This document shows, in pieces, positions 7,275-14,923 of a stretch of DNA of 22,845 nucleotides. Position 1 is the first letter of the stretch. The number at the start of each line of letters is the position of its first letter. A program made the translations under genes and the position numbers. Source of the DNA: Flavobacteriaceae bacterium (lineage in GTDB: Bacteria > Bacteroidota > Bacteroidia > Flavobacteriales > Flavobacteriaceae). Location of the stretch: assembly GCA_947482805.1 (NCBI GenBank), contig CANKLK010000018.1, forward strand, positions 1 to 22,845. Reading direction: 5' to 3'. The notes beneath the pieces were generated by a model. It was not told where the DNA came from. It made no database searches and worked only from the letters and a program-made list of their open reading frames with translations.

Positions 7275-9761
7275 ATGGCAAAGAATTTAGTTATCGTTGA
7301 GTCACCAGCAAAAGCCAAGACCATCGAAAAATTTCTAGGGAGTGATTTTCAAGTAGAGTCAAGCTTCGGGCATATTGCCGACTTGCCTTCCAAAGAAATA
7401 GGTGTAGATGTAGCAAATGGTTTCAAACCGAAATATGAGGTTTCCAGTGATAAAAAAGCTTTAGTTTCCAAATTAAAAACCCTATCCAAAAACGCCGAAA
7501 TGGTTTGGTTAGCCTCCGATGAAGACCGAGAGGGAGAAGCTATTTCCTGGCACTTAGCTGAAGAATTAAAATTAGACAAAGCCAAAACAAAACGTATTGT
7601 TTTCCACGAAATTACTAAAAACGCCATTCTAAAGGCCATCGATAATCCAAGAGAAATAGATTATAATTTAGTTAATGCCCAACAAGCACGTAGAGTTTTA
7701 GATAGATTGGTAGGTTATGAACTATCTCCTGTATTATGGAAAAAAGTAAAAGGCGGATTATCTGCCGGTCGTGTACAATCCGTTTCAGTTAGGCTAATAG
7801 TTGAAAGAGAAAGAGAAATACAAGACTTCAAACCAGTAGCATCTTATTCAGTAACTGCAGAATTCACCAACGAAGCCGGAAAAGTGGTGAAAGCCAAATT
7901 GCCAAAAAACTTCGCAACTAAAAAAGAAGCCGAAGATTTTTTAAATAAAAATATTGGTTCTACATATAAAGTAGCCGATTTAGAAACAAAACCAACAAAG
8001 AAATCACCTGCTGCTCCTTTTACAACATCAACTTTGCAACAGGAAGCTGCGCGTAAATTGTATTTACCTGTTGGAATTACCATGCAAATTGCACAACGTT
8101 TATACGAAGCCGGTTTGATTACATATATGAGAACGGATAGTGTGAACTTGTCACAAGAAGCAATGGTTGCGGCTGAAGCTGAAATTGCTAAATCTTACGG
8201 GAGAGAGTTCTCAAAACCAAGAACATTCAATACAAAAAGCAGAGGGGCACAAGAAGCACACGAAGCGATTCGTCCAACCGATATGTCGAAACACAGTGTT
8301 AATGTTGAAAGAGACCAAGCCCGTTTATACGATTTGATTTGGAAAAGAACATTAGCATCACAAATGAGCGATGCTGAGTTGGAAAGAACCAACGTCAAAA
8401 TTGAAGCAAACAATCATTCAGAAGTTTTTCAGGCATCAGGAGAAGTTATCAAGTTTGAAGGTTTCTTAAAAGTATATCTTGAAGGTAATGATGATGACGA
8501 TGATGAACAAGAAGGAATGTTGCCTACATTGAAAGTGAATGAAAAATTGTTAAACAATAATATCATTGCAACTGAACGATATACAAGAGCTGCATCAAGA
8601 TATACGGAAGCATCTTTGGTAAAGAAATTAGAAGAGCTTGGCATTGGTCGCCCATCAACATACGCTCCAACTATTTCTACTATCATTGCCAGAACGTATG
8701 TAGAAAAAGGAAACTTAGAAGGTGTAGAAAGAAAATATACACAGCTTATGCTTAAGGCAAATAAAGTTGCTGAAAAGATTTTAAAAGAAAATACAGGTTC
8801 TGATAAGGGGAAATTAGTGCCGACAGACATTGGAACGATTGTGAATGACTTTTTAGTAAAGAATTTTGCGGCCATTTTAGATTATAACTTTACCGCTAAA
8901 GTAGAGCAAGACTTTGATGAAATAGCAGAAGGAAATATTAACTGGACTAAAATGATGCAAGAGTTCTATGATAAGTTTCATCCAAATGTTCTTGAAGTAG
9001 GAGAAAATGCAGAGCGTGAAAGCGGCGAAAGAATATTAGGTGAAGATCCAAAAACCGGAAAACAAGTTTTGGTGCGTTTAGGAAAATTTGGTCCGGTTGC
9101 TCAAATTGGAGAAGCAGATGATGAAGAAAAACAGTTTGCAAGTTTGCGCCAGGAACAAAATATTGGCAGCATAACTTTAGAAGAGGCATTGAATTTATTT
9201 TTGTTTCCAAAAAACCTAGGTATATATAAAGGAGAAGAAGTAGAAGTGAGCAATGGTCGTTTCGGACCTTATGTTCGTTTCGGAAAACAATTTATTTCGT
9301 TACCAAAAGGCGTAGATCCATTAGATGTTACTATGGAACGTGCACAGGAATTAATTAATGAGAAAGCACAAGCAGATGCACCAATCGCAACTTATAAGAA
9401 TGAACCTGTTCAAAAAGGAGTAGGTCGTTTTGGTCCATTTTTAAAATGGAACGGTATTTTTATCAATGTGAGTAAAAAATACAACTTCGATAATTTATCG
9501 CAAGCTGATGTAGAAGAATTGATAGAAGAGAAACTACAAAAGAATATCGATAAAGTAATCCATAATTGGAAGGAAGAAGGTATTTTGGTTGAAAAAGCAC
9601 GTTGGGGAAAATCAATAATTACCAAAGGAAAAATCAAGATTGAATTAAATAAAGATGTTGATGCTACTAAATTGACTTTGGAACAAGTAAAAGACTTAAT
9701 AGAGAAGAAAACACCCGTAAAGAAAACGGCAACCAAAAAAGCAACAGCTAAAAAGAAATAA
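7275..9761 (+). CDS. topA: DNA topoisomerase I (type IA)
   Basis: This enzyme relaxes negative supercoils by cutting and resealing one DNA strand. The 828-residue protein begins with the Toprim domain (N-L-V-I-V-E-S-P-A-K-A-K-T-I-E-K, residues 4-19), with the metal-binding acidic motif S-D-E-D-R-E-G-E at 81-88. The active-site tyrosine is Y284 in L-I-T-Y-M-R-T-D-S-V. The classical four-cysteine zinc fingers of the E. coli enzyme are absent. Instead there are G-R-F-G-P-Y-V-R-F-G and G-R-F-G-P-F-L-K-W repeats, the C-terminal repeat type common in this phylum, then a Lys/Ala/Thr-rich tail. A short acidic insert (five Asp then Glu-Gln-Glu) lies near 415. It is the first gene of a unit with the arginase-fold gene 3 bp downstream. 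Confidence 0.97.
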   Translation: MAKNLVIVESPAKAKTIEKFLGSDFQVESSFGHIADLPSKEIGVDVANGFKPKYEVSSDKKALVSKLKTLSKNAEMVWLASDEDREGEAISWHLAEELKLDKAKTKRIVFHEITKNAILKAIDNPREIDYNLVNAQQARRVLDRLVGYELSPVLWKKVKGGLSAGRVQSVSVRLIVEREREIQDFKPVASYSVTAEFTNEAGKVVKAKLPKNFATKKEAEDFLNKNIGSTYKVADLETKPTKKSPAAPFTTSTLQQEAARKLYLPVGITMQIAQRLYEAGLITYMRTDSVNLSQEAMVAAEAEIAKSYGREFSKPRTFNTKSRGAQEAHEAIRPTDMSKHSVNVERDQARLYDLIWKRTLASQMSDAELERTNVKIEANNHSEVFQASGEVIKFEGFLKVYLEGNDDDDDEQEGMLPTLKVNEKLLNNNIIATERYTRAASRYTEASLVKKLEELGIGRPSTYAPTISTIIARTYVEKGNLEGVERKYTQLMLKANKVAEKILKENTGSDKGKLVPTDIGTIVNDFLVKNFAAILDYNFTAKVEQDFDEIAEGNINWTKMMQEFYDKFHPNVLEVGENAERESGERILGEDPKTGKQVLVRLGKFGPVAQIGEADDEEKQFASLRQEQNIGSITLEEALNLFLFPKNLGIYKGEEVEVSNGRFGPYVRFGKQFISLPKGVDPLDVTMERAQELINEKAQADAPIATYKNEPVQKGVGRFGPFLKWNGIFINVSKKYNFDNLSQADVEELIEEKLQKNIDKVIHNWKEEGILVEKARWGKSIITKGKIKIELNKDVDATKLTLEQVKDLIEKKTPVKKTATKKATAKKK

Positions 9762-9764
9762 GCT

Positions 9765-10919
9765 ATGGAATTTGATTTTCTATCACCAGTTGATAATGAA
9801 ATTATTCAATACATAAATGGATTGTCAACTCAACATTTGGGGAGTAAAGTCGTTTTTCACACAGATAAAGAGTTTCCGGACATCGATAAAGTAAAAATTG
9901 CCATTATTGGTGTTTTAGAAAATCGTGGAGCTGTAAATTACGTTGATGACGAAGTAAACCTGTACGAAGTCCGAAAAGAATTATATAGTTTGTTTCCGGG
10001 AAACTGGCATAGCTCTATTGCTGATTTAGGAGATATTTTTCCGGGAAATTCTTTAGAAGACACCTTTTTTGCGTTACAAAAAGTGGTAGCTAAATTAATC
10101 CGAAAAGGAGTTATTCCAGTTATTATAGGTGGCTCGCAGGATTTGACATATCCATTATATAGAGCATACGATAAGCAAGAACAAATGGTTAATTTGGTTT
10201 CTATAGATAGTAGGTTTGATTTCGGTAAACAGGAAGATGGAATTAAGGCGAATTCTTATTTATCTAAAATAATTTTGGACGAGCCTAATAATCTATTTAA
10301 TTACACTAATATAGGATATCAAACATATTACAACTCTCAAGAGGAAATAGATTTAATTGAAAAATTATTTTTTGATGCCTATAGATTAGGTGAAATTTCT
10401 AATAATATTGAGTTATCGGAACCAACTTTACGCGATGCAGACATAGTCAGCTTAGATTTAAATTCTGTAAAGTCTTCATATTCAGGAAATTTCGTTACTT
10501 TTACGCCTAATGGGTTTGATGGGAAAGAAATTTGCAGTTTATCAAGATATGCTGGTATCAGCGACAAAGTGAGTTCTTTGGGAATTTTTAATTTCAACAA
10601 TAAAAAAGAAGAATCAGTTTTAATTGCTCAAATAATTTGGTATTTTATAGAAGGGGTTAATTATCGTTCAAATGAATATCCGTTTGGTACAAAAGAAAAT
10701 TATTTAAAATATATAGTGCCTTTAGAAAGTGAAGAATTAGTTTTCTATAAGAGTAATAAAACTGGAAGATGGTGGATAGAAATTAATTTTTTTGCTGGGC
10801 AACACAATAAACTGAAAAAAAATACGTTATTATCTTGTTCTCATGATGAATATTTGGCTGCCTGCAATAATGAAATTCCGGAAAGATGGTGGAAAGCCCA
10901 ACGAAAAAATTGTATTTAA
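9765..10919 (+). CDS. Arginase/formimidoylglutamase-fold protein with degenerate metal site
   Basis: The 384-residue product looks like a ureohydrolase (arginase, agmatinase, formimidoylglutamase) in its layout: an N-terminal segment, V-I-P-V-I-I-G-G (116-123), V-N-L-V-S-I-D (142-148), D-I-V-S-L-D-L (226-232) and a C-terminal helix. The manganese ligands of that family are replaced. The usual G-G-D-H is G-G-S-Q-D (122-126), the usual D-A-H-x-D is D-S-R-F-D (148-152), and the usual S-x-D-x-D-x-x-D-P becomes S-L-D-L-N-S-V-K (229-236). Both metal-binding histidines are gone, so hydrolase activity is doubtful. It starts 3 bp after topA and lies directly upstream of gldK, a neighbourhood I recall in other flavobacteria. 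That suggests a maintained, possibly non-enzymatic role. The fold call is good; the function is unknown. Confidence 0.75.
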   Translation: MEFDFLSPVDNEIIQYINGLSTQHLGSKVVFHTDKEFPDIDKVKIAIIGVLENRGAVNYVDDEVNLYEVRKELYSLFPGNWHSSIADLGDIFPGNSLEDTFFALQKVVAKLIRKGVIPVIIGGSQDLTYPLYRAYDKQEQMVNLVSIDSRFDFGKQEDGIKANSYLSKIILDEPNNLFNYTNIGYQTYYNSQEEIDLIEKLFFDAYRLGEISNNIELSEPTLRDADIVSLDLNSVKSSYSGNFVTFTPNGFDGKEICSLSRYAGISDKVSSLGIFNFNNKKEESVLIAQIIWYFIEGVNYRSNEYPFGTKENYLKYIVPLESEELVFYKSNKTGRWWIEINFFAGQHNKLKKNTLLSCSHDEYLAACNNEIPERWWKAQRKNCI

Positions 10920-10996
10920 AAAATTAATAAATATAAATAGTAGCATAATTAACTTACAAATAAAATATAAAATAGCACTTTAACGTTAAAAATATG

Positions 10997-11022
10997 TATT
11001 TTATCGATAAAATATTTTTTTT
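10997..11022. other. 18-bp perfect palindrome followed by T8, upstream of gldK
   Basis: TATTTTATCGATAAAATA at 10997-11014 is its own reverse complement and is followed by eight T (11015-11022). It could be a dimeric regulator site ahead of the gldK promoter box. Alternatively it could be a weak AT-only terminator (7-bp stem, TCGA loop, T tail) for the topA unit. The sequence alone does not decide. Confidence 0.5.
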
Positions 11023-11038
11023 ATAATAATATTAATTC

Positions 11039-11046
11039 TATTTTTG
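11039..11046 (+). promoter_or_regulatory. -7 box of the gldKLMN promoter
   Basis: TATTTTTG fits the TAnnTTTG consensus. It would give a leader of about 120 nt before the gldK ATG. No convincing -33 TTG is found 19 bp upstream (only T-rich sequence). The region is very AT-rich, so a chance match is possible. Confidence 0.45.
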
Positions 11047-11173
11047 AAATGTGAGTTAATGCAATGAAAGATTAAACTAAGTAAATTTAATATTAATTAA
11101 TTGTTTTTTTGAAAAATAATAAATAGGTTTACGGCCTTAAAAAATTAGTCAAAATTAACCCCAAAATAAACAT

Positions 11174-12583
11174 ATGAAGAAGTTCATAACATTAGCGTCA
11201 TTTTTAGCTTTATTAACCAGTTGTGGTGGATCGAGTGATAAAGGTGAATTAGTAGGAGTTAAAGGAAAAAAATGGCATCCAGAAAAGCCATTTGGAATGA
11301 CTTTAATACCAGGTGGAGCATACATTATGGGAAAATCTGATGATGATCCGGCTAATATGCAAGATTCACCTACTAAAACAGTCACAGTTAGATCATTCTA
11401 TATGGATGAAACTGAAATAACAAATAGTGAGTACCGTCAGTATGTAGAATGGGTAAAAGATTCTACTATAAGAGTACGTTTAGCTATTCTTGCTGATGAA
11501 GTTGGACAAACTTCTACAGGTAAAGATGGTAAAGGTGGAGGAAAAGGTGGAAGCATTGGAGATTTTGCTTTCAATGATTCAGATCCTACAAAAATGACTC
11601 CATATGATAAGTATATGTATGAGAATTATTATAGTGTAGGAACCGATGATGATCCTTATGCAGGAAGAAGATTAAATAATAAAATAAAACTAATTAAAGA
11701 AACTAATAAATATCCAGACGAATATTATACAGAAGTTATGGATACTATGTATTTGCCATTAGCGGAATCTTTTAATGGATTAAGAACTATTGATGTTCGT
11801 AAATTAAAATTTAGATACACTTGGATGGATATTCAAGCAGCTGCTAAAGCAAAAACAGGTAAAAGAAGTGATTTTATTAGAACTGAACAACAACCTGTTT
11901 ATCCTGACACCACTGTTTGGATAAAAGATTTTGCTTATTCCTATAATGAACCTATGCACAATGATTATTTTTGGCACCAAGCTTATGGAGATTACCCTGT
12001 AGTTGGTGTTAGCTGGAAACAAGCAAAAGCATTTTGTGCTTGGAGAACCTTAAAAAAGAATTCTTATATCAAATCAAAAAAGAAGAAACGCGACTTGATA
12101 AATACATTCCGTCTTCCAATTGAATCAGAGTGGGAATATGCCGCTAGAGGTGGACTAGAATCAGCAACTTTCCCATGGGGTGGACCTTATGCTAAAAATG
12201 ACAGAGGTTGTTTCTTAGCTAACTTCAAACCCAACAGAGGAGATTATGCCGCAGATCAAGCTTTATATACTGTAGAGGCAAAATCATATGAGCCAAATGG
12301 TTATAATTTATATAACATGGCAGGGAATGTTTCCGAATGGACAGATTCATCATACGACGCTGCAGCATACGAATATGTATCTTCAATAAATCCGAATGTT
12401 CCAGATTTAAAAAACATGAGAAAAGCTGTTCGTGGCGGATCATGGAAAGATGTTGCATACTTTTTGCAAGTCGGAACCAGAGATTTTGAATATGCAGATT
12501 CAGCTCGAAGTTATATTGGTTTCAGAACTGTTCAAGATTATATGGGAACTAAAGTTACCAAAAACGCAACACCTAAAAAGTAA
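11174..12583 (+). CDS. gldK: Gliding motility / type IX secretion lipoprotein GldK
   Basis: GldK (PorK in Porphyromonas) is an outer-membrane lipoprotein that forms a large periplasmic ring with GldN in the type IX secretion system. The 469-residue product has a lipoprotein signal (MKKFITLASFLALLTSC) with Cys17 as lipidation site. The rest is a formylglycine-generating-enzyme/sulfatase-modifying-factor fold: M-T-L-I-P-G-G-A-Y-I-M-G near residue 42, M-D-E-T-E-I-T-N-S-E-Y, F-R-L-P-I-E-S-E-W-E-Y-A-A-R-G-G, N-M-A-G-N-V-S-E-W-T and R-G-G-S-W-K. In GldK this fold is structural rather than catalytic. A low-complexity Gly/Lys insert (G-K-G-G-G-K-G-G) is seen near 120-128. It is first in the gldKLMN operon. 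Confidence 0.97.
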   Translation: MKKFITLASFLALLTSCGGSSDKGELVGVKGKKWHPEKPFGMTLIPGGAYIMGKSDDDPANMQDSPTKTVTVRSFYMDETEITNSEYRQYVEWVKDSTIRVRLAILADEVGQTSTGKDGKGGGKGGSIGDFAFNDSDPTKMTPYDKYMYENYYSVGTDDDPYAGRRLNNKIKLIKETNKYPDEYYTEVMDTMYLPLAESFNGLRTIDVRKLKFRYTWMDIQAAAKAKTGKRSDFIRTEQQPVYPDTTVWIKDFAYSYNEPMHNDYFWHQAYGDYPVVGVSWKQAKAFCAWRTLKKNSYIKSKKKKRDLINTFRLPIESEWEYAARGGLESATFPWGGPYAKNDRGCFLANFKPNRGDYAADQALYTVEAKSYEPNGYNLYNMAGNVSEWTDSSYDAAAYEYVSSINPNVPDLKNMRKAVRGGSWKDVAYFLQVGTRDFEYADSARSYIGFRTVQDYMGTKVTKNATPKK

Positions 12584-12637
12584 TTTCTTACTAACTTAAA
12601 TATAAATTAAATCTAACTAAATTAAAATTTTATTATT

Positions 12638-13264
12638 ATGGCATTATTAAACAAAAAAGCAATGAATTTCGCATACGGGATGGGAGCAGCAGTTGTAATT
12701 ATTGGAGCATTATTTAAATTAATGCACTGGCCAGGTGCAAGTTTGATGCTTATTGTAGGATTAGGAACTGAGGCTTTTATTTTCGGTTTGTCTGCTTTCG
12801 AAGTTGATAAAGAATTAGACTGGTCATTAGTTTATCCAGAATTAGCGGGTGGCGAAGCAAAAGAAAGAGGTAAAAAAGAAGATCCTAAAGAAGCACAAGG
12901 ATTATTGTCTCAAAAATTAGATGCCATGTTAAAAGAAGCTAAAATTGACGGAGCATTAATGGAAAGTTTAGGGAATAGTATCAAAAATTTTGAAGGCGCA
13001 GCTAAAGCAATATCGCCAACAGTTGATTCAGTAGCTTCAACTAAAAAATATGCTGAAGAGATGACAAAAGCGGCTTCTCAGTTAGAAACATTAAATGGAC
13101 TATACCAAGTTCAATTACAAAGTGCTGAAAGAAATGCGAAAATCAACGATGAAGTTGCTGAAAACAATTTAAAATTAAAAGATCAAATGCAAAGCTTGAC
13201 ATCAAACCTTTCAACATTGAACAATGTTTATGGAGGAATGCTTTCTGCAATGAGTAACAAATAA
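12638..13264 (+). CDS. gldL: Gliding motor inner-membrane protein GldL
   Basis: GldL surrounds the GldM dimer in the inner membrane and uses the proton-motive force to turn it, driving type IX secretion and gliding. The 208-residue protein opens MALLNKKAMNFAYGMGAAVV and has two membrane helices (about 13-29 and 35-54) followed by a cytoplasmic helical tail. Buried charged residues in the helices are visible: Lys27, Glu45 and Glu55, with His30. By position these appear to match the Lys27, Glu49 and Glu59 I recall for F. johnsoniae GldL. The loop between the helices (W-P-G-A-S-L) looks about four residues shorter than I remember for that species. It lies 54 bp after gldK and 58 bp before gldM. 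Confidence 0.96.
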   Translation: MALLNKKAMNFAYGMGAAVVIIGALFKLMHWPGASLMLIVGLGTEAFIFGLSAFEVDKELDWSLVYPELAGGEAKERGKKEDPKEAQGLLSQKLDAMLKEAKIDGALMESLGNSIKNFEGAAKAISPTVDSVASTKKYAEEMTKAASQLETLNGLYQVQLQSAERNAKINDEVAENNLKLKDQMQSLTSNLSTLNNVYGGMLSAMSNK

Positions 13265-13316
13265 TAATTAGTTTTATAACTATATATTTTTAAAAAAAAA
13301 TAATTTAAACTAATTA
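13265..13316 (+). other. Inverted repeat spanning the gldL-gldM gap
   Basis: TAATTAGTTT (13265-13274) is the exact reverse complement of AAACTAATTA (13307-13316). The enclosed 32 nt also contain self-complementary A/T runs (TATTTTT against AAAAATA). In mRNA this could be a hairpin filling the gap up to 6 nt before the gldM ATG. There is no GC-rich stem plus T-tail, so a terminator is unlikely. Confidence 0.5.
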
Positions 13317-13322
13317 GAAAAA

Positions 13323-14876
13323 ATGGCAGGAGGAAAATTAACCCCTAGACAGAAGATGATTAACCTAATGTACTTGGTTTTCATCGCAATGTTAGCATTA
13401 AACATGTCCAAAGAAGTATTGACTGCTTTTGGTATTTTAAACAACAAAATTGTTGAGTCTAACTCGATAGCTGATGTTAGAAATGATTCGTCTTTCCAAC
13501 AATTAGCACAAAAAGCCCAAGACCAACCATTACAATTTGGTGCAAAAAAAGAAAAAGTGGAAAAAATCAGAGCTCTTTGCAAAGAATACACCACGTATAT
13601 TGAGAAATTAAAAACTGATTTCACCAAAGAATATCCATTAAACGAAGATGGTAATTTACCTTTCGAGGCAATGGATAAAGGAGATAAGGTTGACGAAAAA
13701 TGGTTTGAAGGTGATAAGCCTTCTAAGGATGGTCAAGAATTTTTAGATAGAATGAGAAATTTTGTTGAAAAAGTAAGAGAAATAGGCGGAAGTGCTATAT
13801 CTGAACCTGAATTGAAAAAAATTCAAAATAGATTTGCTACTATGCCTGTTAAATCTAAAAGTGCTGGAGCAACTTTAAATTGGTTGGACTACAATTTTAA
13901 AGGTTTCCCACTAATCGCTACAATTACAAAGTTATCTCAGTTACAATCTGATATTAAGACAACTGAAAGTGATATTATTGCAGGAATGTTTCAATCAGAC
14001 TTAGTTGCAGCTGCTTCATTAACAGCATATCAACCAATTGTTGTTCCTGAAAAAACAGCTTTCTTTCAAGGTGAAGCAGTTAAAGGTAAAATTATCTTAG
14101 GAAAATTTGACCCTAACTTGGTTGCTAAATCAGTTGTTGTAAATGGAGTTAGCGTTCCTGCAAAAGCAGGTCAAGCAGATTTCTCTTTCGGTGCTGGTGC
14201 TGTTGGAGAACATGAAATTACAGGTTCATTTAACTTTGACGAAAACGGAAAAGTAATTAGCCTACCTATTAAAGGAAATTATGTTGTCGTTCCACAACCT
14301 AAATCAGCTAATATTTCTGCTGATAAAATGAATGTAGTATACAGAGGTTTACCTAACCCAATGACTATATCATTTGCAGGTATTTCTGATGATAAAGTTT
14401 CGGCTTCTGCTCCAGGTTTAACTAGAGCTACCGGAACTGGAAAATATAACTTAAATCCAGGTTCAGGTACAGAAGTTAAAGTTAGCGTTACTGCTAAATT
14501 GCCTGATGGTAAACCAGTTTCAGATAGTAAAATATTTAGAATTAAAAATATCCCTGCTCCAGCTGGTGCAATTGGTGGAGTTATTGGAGTTCAAAAAGGA
14601 GCTAAATCTCGTTTAGAAGTTTCTCAAATATCTGCGCAACTTCAGGATTTCTTGTATGACTTGAATTTCCAAGTTACACGTTTTAGCTTCAAAGTTCCAG
14701 GACAAGCAGCAATAATTGTTTCTGGTGACAGAGTTAATGCACAATGTAAAGCTGCATTAGCAAGAGCTACTAAAGGTGACCAAATATCAATATTTGATAT
14801 TAAAACTAAAATCATGGGAACTACAGCAAATATTGTCCCTAAAGACGCTGCTCCCGTTATTTATGAAATACAATAA
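13323..14876 (+). CDS. gldM: Gliding motor rotor protein GldM
   Basis: GldM is a dimeric single-pass inner-membrane protein whose long periplasmic part crosses to the GldK-GldN ring and transmits motion. The 517-residue product starts MAGGKLTPRQKMINLMYLVF, with one membrane helix at about 11-30. A helical D1 region follows (to about 220), then successive Ig-like beta domains: P-I-V-V-P-E-K-T-A-F-F-Q-G-E opens the second domain, and the last domain contains F-L-Y-D-L-N-F-Q-V-T-R-F. Length is normal for the family (about 515). It is third in the operon, with a potential hairpin on each side. Confidence 0.97.
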   Translation: MAGGKLTPRQKMINLMYLVFIAMLALNMSKEVLTAFGILNNKIVESNSIADVRNDSSFQQLAQKAQDQPLQFGAKKEKVEKIRALCKEYTTYIEKLKTDFTKEYPLNEDGNLPFEAMDKGDKVDEKWFEGDKPSKDGQEFLDRMRNFVEKVREIGGSAISEPELKKIQNRFATMPVKSKSAGATLNWLDYNFKGFPLIATITKLSQLQSDIKTTESDIIAGMFQSDLVAAASLTAYQPIVVPEKTAFFQGEAVKGKIILGKFDPNLVAKSVVVNGVSVPAKAGQADFSFGAGAVGEHEITGSFNFDENGKVISLPIKGNYVVVPQPKSANISADKMNVVYRGLPNPMTISFAGISDDKVSASAPGLTRATGTGKYNLNPGSGTEVKVSVTAKLPDGKPVSDSKIFRIKNIPAPAGAIGGVIGVQKGAKSRLEVSQISAQLQDFLYDLNFQVTRFSFKVPGQAAIIVSGDRVNAQCKAALARATKGDQISIFDIKTKIMGTTANIVPKDAAPVIYEIQ

Positions 14877-14878
14877 TA

Positions 14879-14906
14879 ATTTAAGTTGAAATGATCCTAC
14901 TTAAAT
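14879..14906 (+). other. Short inverted repeat in the gldM-gldN gap
   Basis: ATTTAAGT (14879-14886) pairs with ACTTAAAT (14899-14906) across a 12-nt loop, 17 nt before the gldN ATG. It lacks a T-tail, so it looks like an mRNA hairpin rather than a terminator. In such AT-rich sequence chance cannot be excluded. Confidence 0.4.
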
Positions 14907-14923
14907 AGCTTATATTATAAATT

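Noticed and set aside
8429..8875. 148-codon open frame on the minus strand inside topA
   Set aside because: It lies opposite a highly conserved enzyme, has no recognisable motif or promoter, and reflects codon composition of the plus-strand gene.
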